Under the pieces are notes generated by a model. That model ran no database searches. It saw only the letters and a program-made list of their open reading frames with translations, and was not told where the DNA came from. The position numbers and the translations under genes are program-made. A stretch of 12,401 bases of DNA from Lysobacterales bacterium (lineage in GTDB: Bacteria > Pseudomonadota > Gammaproteobacteria > Xanthomonadales > Rhodanobacteraceae), in assembly GCA_013298265.1 (NCBI GenBank), contig JAAFHE010000039.1, forward strand, positions 1 to 12,401, given 5' to 3'. This document shows positions 6,630 to 12,401 of this stretch, piece by piece; the stretch's first letter is position 1, and every line of letters begins with the position of its first letter.

Positions 6630-8453
6630 TCAGAATGTGATGCTCCAGCTATCGATGCGGCCGACATCGCCGGCGGCGTTGTCGTTGACGCGCAGTCGCC
6701 AGTTGCCGTTGAGCGCTTCGCTGGACAGATTCAGCGTTACTGTCTTGTTGATGTTGTCGGTACCTGCGCCGGTGCGGTTGTGGATGTTGTACTGCGTGCC
6801 GTCCGGCGCGACGAGGTCAACCTTCAGATCACCCTGGTAGGTATGGACGATGGCGACCGTCACGGACGCATTGCTCGGTGCATTGCCGGTGCGGCCGGAG
6901 ACCGTGATCGTGCTGTCGACCGTGGTGTTGTCGCCGATCGCGTAGTCGGTCGTGTTGGTGTAGGTCTGCGTGCCGCCACCGCCGCCGCCGTCGCAGTTGG
7001 CCAGGCAGCTACCGGCTTCGACGCGGTTGCGGATCGTCGTGGCCGGCTGCGAGCCAAAGCCGTTGTTGAAGTTGATGCCGACGTTGGTCAGGTGGCAGTA
7101 GCTCATGATCGTGCCGCCGCCGGAGGGATTGCCCGGCAGTGGGCAGCCGCCCTCGGTCCCGCCGGAGCAGCCGTCGATGGCCGTGTTGTTGCCGTTCCAG
7201 ACGCAGGCATGGGTGTGGCGTGAGCCGAGCAGATGGCCGGCTTCATGCGTGACGACGCTGACCGTCCACGAATACGTCGGTACGGTGTTGAATGCCGAAC
7301 TCACGCCGCTGGTGCACATGCTGGCCGAACGCGAGCTGTTGCAGATGCCGGAAAAGCCCGCGGCAACGCCGCCGCCGAGCGAACGGAAGGTCAGCAGTTG
7401 CGCGATCGTGCCGGTGAAGCTGCTGGCGCGGTTGCTCTGGAAGCTCGACAGATTGGCGCCCGAGTTGGCGCCGTTGTACGGATCGCTCGTGGTCCAGATG
7501 TAGGCCTGCTGCAGCTTCAGCGAAATGCCGTCGTTCGCATACAGGGTCGAGGAGTTGTTGAACACCGCTGTGACATAGTCCGTCGCCGCCTGCAGGCTGC
7601 CGCGGTTCTGGAAGATGTCGTACTCGGCTTCCATCCATTGCGTCGCACATTTGACGGTCTGCAGCGCGTTGCCCGCAGCGCCACCGTTGGTGACCGGCGT
7701 CGTCGCCGGCTGGCCGGCCGCGATCTCGGATTTCGGTGCCTGCTCCTCTTCCCAGTACTTGGCGAAGCTTTCGCGCGAGTTGCTGCTGTCCATCGCGCAG
7801 CCCGGCGCGCCGGACTTGTCGAGCAGTGCGGATTCGGCGTAGACGATGTGGCGGTTGTCGGGGTTCAGGCCTTCGAGCTTGCCGATCACCCAGTTGCCGT
7901 CGATGGCGGTAGAGAAGGTGCCGAAGACCTCGTTGTCGAACACGCTGACCGCGGCGAACGAGGTCGGATCGCCCTTGACGATGCCGCGATAGTGCATGCC
8001 GCGGTTGATCTTGCTGGTGTCTTCGCCGCCGCTGGCGGTGACCTGGAAGTCGCGAGCAAAAATATCATTCTCGAACAATTCCAGTTCTACCGTTCCGCGC
8101 TCGCGCGTCGGCAGGCGCAGGGTCAGCGAGCTGGGGCGCCGGTTCTTCAGCGCTGCGATGGCGTTCTTGTCGAGATCGAGCAGCGTGCCGCTGCTGACCG
8201 CGAGCTTGGTCACCGCATCGGCCGTGGCCGAGCGCGACGAGTGGCTGGCGAACAGGTCTACCGCGCCGAACGCTTCGGCCTGGCCGCGGTAACCGTCGAC
8301 CTGCAGCGACATCAGGCTGGGCTTGATGCCTGTGGCATCGTCGGCTGCGCCGGCAATGCCGCCGCCGAGCGCGAACAGCAGGCAGGCGGGCAACATGGCC
8401 TGCCAGATACGGGTGTTCCAGCGACGCTGGGTTTTCGTGCGTGTGACGTTCAT
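6630..8453 (-). CDS. Secreted reprolysin-like (M12-type) zinc metalloprotease with C-terminal P domain
   Basis: This 607-residue secreted endopeptidase begins with a signal peptide: basic N-terminus, hydrophobic core at about 19-34, cut near AGA-ADD at 36-38. A propeptide-like region spans about 40-260. The catalytic domain (about 265-485) has the metzincin zinc site HEAGHLLGSRH, with ligands H403, H407 and H413 and catalytic E404. The Met-turn GTIMSYCH (M450) and several paired cysteines follow. A six-glycine linker (489-494) joins a P/Homo-B domain (about 495-607), seen in VTVAIVHTYQGDLKVDLVAP and GRIDSWSITF. P domains in gammaproteobacterial proteases often accompany type II secretion; that route is inferred. 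ATG 8453 is chosen because GGGAGGGAG sits eight bases upstream and the signal peptide starts there. A frame extension to 8489 lacks this support. Substrate is unknown. Confidence 0.93.
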   Translation of the reverse strand: MNVTRTKTQRRWNTRIWQAMLPACLLFALGGGIAGAADDATGIKPSLMSLQVDGYRGQAEAFGAVDLFASHSSRSATADAVTKLAVSSGTLLDLDKNAIAALKNRRPSSLTLRLPTRERGTVELELFENDIFARDFQVTASGGEDTSKINRGMHYRGIVKGDPTSFAAVSVFDNEVFGTFSTAIDGNWVIGKLEGLNPDNRHIVYAESALLDKSGAPGCAMDSSNSRESFAKYWEEEQAPKSEIAAGQPATTPVTNGGAAGNALQTVKCATQWMEAEYDIFQNRGSLQAATDYVTAVFNNSSTLYANDGISLKLQQAYIWTTSDPYNGANSGANLSSFQSNRASSFTGTIAQLLTFRSLGGGVAAGFSGICNSSRSASMCTSGVSSAFNTVPTYSWTVSVVTHEAGHLLGSRHTHACVWNGNNTAIDGCSGGTEGGCPLPGNPSGGGTIMSYCHLTNVGINFNNGFGSQPATTIRNRVEAGSCLANCDGGGGGGTQTYTNTTDYAIGDNTTVDSTITVSGRTGNAPSNASVTVAIVHTYQGDLKVDLVAPDGTQYNIHNRTGAGTDNINKTVTLNLSSEALNGNWRLRVNDNAAGDVGRIDSWSITF

Positions 8454-8461
8454 TCGATTGA

Positions 8462-8470
8462 CTCCCTCCC
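8462..8470 (-). promoter_or_regulatory. Shine-Dalgarno GGGAGGGAG of the metalloprotease
   Basis: This purine-rich run on the minus strand lies eight bases upstream of ATG 8453. It fixes that start over the in-frame codon 36 bases further out. Confidence 0.75.
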
Positions 8471-8861
8471 GGTATACGAATGGCCGCAATGCGGCATGTC
8501 GACCTCCGTGTCACCGGCACAGGGCAACGGCGTGCCGCGATAGCCGCGCACCGGCGTGCAGACGCAAGGCGCAACATGCCCACGCAGCCGCGTCGCGGCT
8601 GTGTCCTGCAATGTCTGCGCTTGCGGTACCCGAACGGCGCGATTCCATCGCTGCAACGCTGTGGAACACCCCCGTGTATCCACGTCAACGCCATCGCCAG
8701 CAGGCTGAGTCCGGATAGTGCGGCTGCGACGGCTATCGTGCAGACCTGCTACATGCGTTTCCGGATCGTGCCGCGGGCTGGGCGTCGCTTGCTCGTTGCC
8801 GAGCACCTCTCCCGGGGCGACCATGTACACCACGCGCGCAGGGATGGCAACTACCCTTTTA

Positions 8862-8890
8862 ATGCCGTTTTGCATATGTGTCCGGGTCAA
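8862..8890 (-). promoter_or_regulatory. Possible protease promoter in the AT-rich island
   Basis: On the minus strand a good -35 (TTGACC, 8890-8885) is followed at 17-20 bases by weak -10 candidates (CGGCAT or CATTAA). If it is used, the protease mRNA would have a leader of about 400 bases. The call rests mainly on the -35 match and local AT richness. Confidence 0.22.
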
Positions 8891-9196
8891 CATTTTATTT
8901 TGTGAATTGCGTCGTGCGATCGCGCACGTTGAGCGTATATCTGGTTGCAGTGCAGCATCCGCGCCTGTCGGCGACTGTTGCGATTCCGCGAGCATCGGCA
9001 GCGACCGCGTGGCGGTTCGCCGCGTATCTCCCCGCATTCGTGGCGCGTATCGTTGCGCTGCAACAGGCGAAACCTTAGGTCTGTCCAGGTACGCATCAGG
9101 GCGGCGACTGCTGCGCCGCATCAGCGCCGCTGCGCTCGTCCAGCTTGCCAATCCGCGCGCGCCTTCGTGTGGGAAACTGCAGGGATTCACGGCGAT

Positions 9197-9202
9197 GAGG
9201 AG
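9197..9202 (+). promoter_or_regulatory. Shine-Dalgarno GAGGAG of the AAA+/RF-like gene
   Basis: GAGGAG lies five bases before ATG 9208. It supports that start and hence the N-terminal membrane anchor as part of the protein. An ATG at 9195 is in another frame. Confidence 0.75.
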
Positions 9203-9207
9203 TGGCG

Positions 9208-12200
9208 ATGGTCGTTGCGTTCGTGCTGGGTGTCTTGCTGGGTGTCGTAGTGACCTGGAGATGGCTCGCGCCCGCGGGCGGCGGAACGCCGACGGCGCCG
9301 TTGCCGCCACCCGTGGCCACGACGATCGAAACCGTTGCCGTCGAGCCGGCGCCCCTTCCTGCGACGGCACCGGAGTGGCAGGACACGTCGCCCGTGGCAG
9401 CGCAGCCGCCGACCGCGTCGGCGCCGCGCGAACGCCTGAACGCGCTGCTGCGTCCCTGCGCCGAGCGCATGGAAGGTTTCGATCATCCGGACGAACTGGC
9501 TGCCTGCGCCGAATTCGCCGCTGCGGTGGAGCTGTTCGCCAGCGACGCCTTCACCTTGCGCGAGCGCCTCGAAGCCGTGCCTTCGCGCGCGGTGCCGCTG
9601 AGCTGCGCGGCCCTGGTCGCGCTGCACAGTGCCGGCGACGTGGTGCCGCTCGATGTGGTGCGCACGGTCGATCGCATGGGCTATTTCAGCCTGCACTATG
9701 CGCTGGGTTACCTCGCTGCGCACCCGCACCCCGAGACGCTGGAACTCGTGCTGCTGCGCATGAGCGAGTGGTGGATCGATCATCCGGTCACGCGCGCCGG
9801 GCTGCAGCGGTACTTCGACGCGGTGCCCGCAGGCGCGACGCTCGGCGGCGGCATTGCCGCGGCCGATCCGGGCCAGTTGCGTGCGCTGCAGGGCTGGCTG
9901 CGCAACAGCGGGCACACCCGCGGCGAGCTGTTCGCGGCCTCGATTGCGCAGCACCTGCGTGCCCATGAGGACTATGCGGTACTGGCCCAGGTTGGACGGC
10001 TGATCGGGCCCGAAGACGATGGCGACGAGATCCTCGCGGATGCCGATGTCGAGGCACGGCAGCGCGTACTCGCACTGCTCACGCGCGAGCCGCGCACGAG
10101 TCCGGTGCTGGTCGGTCCCGAAGGCAGCGGCAAGACCACGCTGATCCGCCAGTGCCTGCGCGAACTCGCGGCACAGGGCTGGCGCATCTTCGAGGCGACC
10201 CCGGCGCAGATCCTCGCCGGACAGAAATTCATCGGCGAACTCGAAGGCCGCGTCACCGCGCTCGTGCGCGCGCTGAGCGCACCGCGCACGCTGTGGTACG
10301 TGCCCGAGGCGCACCAGCTGCTTGAAAAAGGCCGCACCACGAGCGACCCGACCGGCATACTCGACCTGCTGCTGCCGCATCTGGAGAAACGCGAGATCCA
10401 GCTGATCGGCGAAAGCCCGCGCGAGGCGTGGAGCCGCGTCATCGCGCAGCGTCCGCGCATCCAGCATCTCACCGTAGGCCTCAGCGTCGACGCGCTCGAT
10501 GCACCGTCGACGCGCGCGCTTGCACTGGACTGGGCCGCCGCGGCGCGCGAGCGTACGGGCGTGGAAACCGCAACGGCCGAACTCATCGCCGAAGCCATGA
10601 CCCTTGCGATGCAGCAGTTCCCCGAACGCGCCGAACCCGGGCGCAGCCTGCGCCTATTGCAGGAAACGCTGCAGTCCGCGCTGCAGTCCGACCCGCCATT
10701 GCTGCCGCTGACGCGCACGCAGGTTCTTGCGACGCTGGCCGGCCAGTCCGGCCTGCCGCTCGAGATCCTCGACGGTGGCGCGGCACTGGATCTGGCCCAG
10801 GTCCGCGATTTCTTCGCGCGCCGCGTGATCGGCCAGGACGAAGCGGTCGACGGCCTCGTCGATCGCATCAGCATGCTCAAGGCCGGGCTGACCGATCCGC
10901 AGCGCCCGCTTGGCGTGTTCCTGTTCGCCGGCCCCACCGGCACCGGCAAGACCGAACTCGCCAAAGCACTGGCCGAATACCTGTTCGGTTCGCGCGAGAA
11001 GCTGCTGCGCTTCGACATGAGCGAATACCAGTCGGAGGACGCCTACTGGCGCCTCATCGACGAAGGCAGCGGCGAACGCAGCACCTCGCTGACCGGACGC
11101 ATCCGCCAGACGCCGTTCGCGGTCGTGCTGCTCGACGAGTTCGAAAAATCGCATCCGCGCGTCTGGGACCTGTTCCTGCAGTTGTTCGACGACGGCCGCC
11201 TCACCGACCGGCAGGGCAATACCGCGGATTTCCGCCACAGCCTGATCATCCTGACCAGCAATGTCGGGTCGACGGTGACACGGCACAGTGGGCCGGGTTT
11301 CGTTGCCGCAAGCGATGCATCCGCGCGCGGCGATGCGGAGCGCGCGCTGTTCGCGACCTTCCGCCGCGAATTCCTCAACCGGCTCGACCGCATCGTGATC
11401 TTCCAGCCACTGTCACGCGCCGTCATGCGCGACATCCTGCACAAGGAACTGGAACTCGTGCTGTCGCGGCGCGGCTTCCGCGCGCGCGACTGGGCCGTCG
11501 AGTGGGAGCCGTCGGCGGTGGACTTCCTGCTCGAGCGCGGCTTCACGCCGGACCTCGGCGCACGGCCGCTGCGCCGCGCGATCGACCAGTACCTGCTCGC
11601 GCCGCTGTCGCGCACCATTGTGGAAAATCGCGCACCGAGCGGTGGCCAGTTCCTGTTCGTCACCGGTGCCGGCGACGCGCTGCAGGTGCGCTTCGTCGAT
11701 CCCGACGCGACCGGTGCGCCGGTTACCGCCAAGGCATCCGCGCCGGAACGCGCCGACCTGCGCGCGCTTGCGTTGGACCCGGCCGCGGACGATGCGGCAC
11801 GCGCCGCGCTGCAGGCCGCGCTCGATGCGGGCGAACGGCGCCTGCACGGCGAGGACTGGATCGCACTGAAGGAGCAGGCCGCGAGCGCCATGCAGTCGCG
11901 CGATTTCTGGAACAGCGACGGGCGCCAGCGCGTGCTCGACACGCTGGAGCGCATGGATCGCATCGACAACGGCGTACGCGGCGCGCATTCGCTGCTGCAG
12001 CGCCTGACCGGCGGTGGCCGCGGCGTGCTCGACGTGGTGCGCCATCTCGCACTGCGCCTGCACCTGCTCGAACTCGCGACTGACGCGGTGCTCGCGGATG
12101 AACCCGAGGACGCGCAGCTGGAACTGCTGAGTCCCGACCGTGTCACCGCCGCGACGCGCGCCTGGGCCGAACGCCTTGCGCAGATGTATGCCGACTGGGC

Positions 12201-12401
12201 CGAAACGCGCGGCATGCGCGTGCGCACGATCGAGCACGACCGCGAGCAGGCGCGCCTGCGCCTGCTCGTCGCCGGCTTCGGCGCCTGGCAGTCGCTGCGC
12301 GACGAACGCGGCCTGCATGTACTGGAGCGCGGCGAGGCGAATCCGACCGAGCGCACGCGCATCCGCGTGCGCGTGACGCCCGACGGCGTCGCCGGCGTCG
12401 C
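9208..12401 (+). CDS. Membrane-anchored ClpA/B-like double AAA+ ATPase fused to an RF2-like PCRF domain (3' end beyond window)
   Basis: The frame is open to the window edge: 1064 complete codons, no stop. ATG 9208 has GAGGAG five bases upstream. A membrane anchor (about 2-16, MVVAFVLGVLLGVVVTW), a Pro/Ala-rich linker (22-72) and an unrecognised helical region (73-285) precede two AAA+ modules. D1: Walker A GPEGSGKT (303-310), aromatic pore loop GQKFIGE (338-344), Walker B changed to LWYVPE (362-367). D2: Walker A GPTGTGKT (575-582), Walker B VVLLDE (639-644), sensor 1 LTSNVG (682-687), arginine finger R725 in FLNRLD, sensor 2 GARPLRR (784-790). It lacks the canonical GYVG pore loop. From about 870 the chain resembles release factor RF2: DFWN (899-902), AQMYADWAETRG (991-1002), LRDERGLHVLERGE (1030-1043). 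The GGQ region, if present, is beyond the window. Function unknown; an ATP-driven remodeller linked to ribosomes is inferred. Third codon positions are almost all G or C. Confidence 0.88.
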   Translation, partial: MVVAFVLGVLLGVVVTWRWLAPAGGGTPTAPLPPPVATTIETVAVEPAPLPATAPEWQDTSPVAAQPPTASAPRERLNALLRPCAERMEGFDHPDELAACAEFAAAVELFASDAFTLRERLEAVPSRAVPLSCAALVALHSAGDVVPLDVVRTVDRMGYFSLHYALGYLAAHPHPETLELVLLRMSEWWIDHPVTRAGLQRYFDAVPAGATLGGGIAAADPGQLRALQGWLRNSGHTRGELFAASIAQHLRAHEDYAVLAQVGRLIGPEDDGDEILADADVEARQRVLALLTREPRTSPVLVGPEGSGKTTLIRQCLRELAAQGWRIFEATPAQILAGQKFIGELEGRVTALVRALSAPRTLWYVPEAHQLLEKGRTTSDPTGILDLLLPHLEKREIQLIGESPREAWSRVIAQRPRIQHLTVGLSVDALDAPSTRALALDWAAAARERTGVETATAELIAEAMTLAMQQFPERAEPGRSLRLLQETLQSALQSDPPLLPLTRTQVLATLAGQSGLPLEILDGGAALDLAQVRDFFARRVIGQDEAVDGLVDRISMLKAGLTDPQRPLGVFLFAGPTGTGKTELAKALAEYLFGSREKLLRFDMSEYQSEDAYWRLIDEGSGERSTSLTGRIRQTPFAVVLLDEFEKSHPRVWDLFLQLFDDGRLTDRQGNTADFRHSLIILTSNVGSTVTRHSGPGFVAASDASARGDAERALFATFRREFLNRLDRIVIFQPLSRAVMRDILHKELELVLSRRGFRARDWAVEWEPSAVDFLLERGFTPDLGARPLRRAIDQYLLAPLSRTIVENRAPSGGQFLFVTGAGDALQVRFVDPDATGAPVTAKASAPERADLRALALDPAADDAARAALQAALDAGERRLHGEDWIALKEQAASAMQSRDFWNSDGRQRVLDTLERMDRIDNGVRGAHSLLQRLTGGGRGVLDVVRHLALRLHLLELATDAVLADEPEDAQLELLSPDRVTAATRAWAERLAQMYADWAETRGMRVRTIEHDREQARLRLLVAGFGAWQSLRDERGLHVLERGEANPTERTRIRVRVTPDGVAGV

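Larger units (their letters stand above)
8454..9207. other. 754-bp divergent intergenic region with AT-rich island
   Basis: No convincing gene is seen between the divergent protease and AAA+ genes. Features: an inverted repeat GCCGCA-A-TGCGGC (8483-8495) just upstream of the protease ribosome binding site; a longer near-palindrome CAGCCGCG-T-CGCGGCTG (8585-8601); and an AT-rich island at about 8848-8907 in otherwise GC-rich DNA. On the minus strand the island contains TTGACC (8890-8885) and, elsewhere, TAAAAT-like sequence, so it may hold the protease promoter. On the plus strand a weak TTGCGC (9053-9058)/TTAGGT (9075-9080) pair, 16 bases apart, could serve the AAA+ gene. Short open frames across the region look accidental. 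Confidence 0.5.

Noticed and set aside
7233..8543. 436-codon open frame on the plus strand opposite the metalloprotease
   Set aside because: It is antisense to a gene with a full zinc site, P domain, ribosome binding site and terminator. Its product is Arg/Ala/Val-rich low-complexity sequence with no recognisable domain.
8878..9078. Possible 66-residue small protein in the divergent intergenic region
   Set aside because: It has a GTG start without a ribosome binding site, no domain, and compositionally looks like translated non-coding DNA.
8718..9968. 416-codon plus-strand frame running from the intergenic region into the AAA+ gene
   Set aside because: It overlaps the real start at 9208 in another frame and becomes Arg/Ala-rich. 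No ribosome binding site or domain.
9187..10467. 426-codon minus-strand frame opposite the AAA+ gene
   Set aside because: It is a shadow of GC-rich codon use in the AAA+ gene, whose Walker and pore-loop motifs show which strand is coding.
10428..12083. 551-codon plus-strand frame inside the AAA+ gene
   Set aside because: It is out of frame with the Walker A/B motifs. The product is Arg/Ala/Pro-rich, typical of a shifted frame in GC-rich DNA.
11043..12362. 439-codon minus-strand frame opposite the D2 and RF-like regions
   Set aside because: The product is Ser/Arg-rich with no domain, while the plus strand carries intact AAA+ motifs and RF2-like motifs.

Overview
This is a 12.4 kb window of GC-rich DNA with dense overlapping antisense frames. 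It looks like a gammaproteobacterium of the Xanthomonadales (Rhodanobacteraceae/Lysobacteraceae type). That placement is an inference from base composition, from a 7TM-DISM-type sensor kinase, and from secreted FG-GAP and metzincin/P-domain proteins typical of such gliding or predatory, secretion-rich bacteria. No tRNA, rRNA, insertion sequence or CRISPR array was seen.

Layout. Bases 1-183 hold three tandem copies of a roughly 59-bp unit. Each copy carries a long imperfect palindrome, and each junction carries a smaller hairpin. The array may continue off the left edge. After about 290 bases without a recognisable gene comes a translationally overlapped two-gene operon on the plus strand: a NarL/LuxR-type response regulator (476-1120, GTG start) and its membrane histidine kinase (about 1113-3020, TTG start). 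A perfect 12-bp-stem hairpin follows. Next, on the plus strand, is a 1066-residue exported protein (3212-6412) with 14 calcium-binding FG-GAP repeats and a C-terminal Fn3-like domain. A structured leader lies just before its ribosome binding site. It converges on a minus-strand gene (8453-6630) for a secreted zinc metalloprotease of the reprolysin-like metzincin type with a C-terminal P domain. The two genes are separated by a hairpin for each strand, and the minus-strand one is a textbook intrinsic terminator.

A 754-bp divergent intergenic region with an AT-rich island separates the protease from the last gene (9208 to beyond 12401, plus strand). This is the most unusual gene here: a membrane-anchored, ClpA/ClpB-like double AAA+ ATPase whose C-terminus continues into a domain resembling the PCRF region of class I peptide-chain release factor RF2. 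The window cuts it before the place where a GGQ domain would be. The second AAA+ module keeps its catalytic motifs but lacks the GYVG pore loop. The first keeps Walker A and an aromatic pore loop but has an altered Walker B. I know of no described system with this architecture. A membrane-tethered factor linking stalled ribosomes or nascent chains to unfolding is a testable hypothesis only.

Functional links. The regulator and kinase are surely partners. The FG-GAP protein and the protease are both exported and adjacent, but nothing shows that they are co-regulated. The AAA+/RF-like gene looks independent and has a much more GC-biased third codon position than the first three genes.
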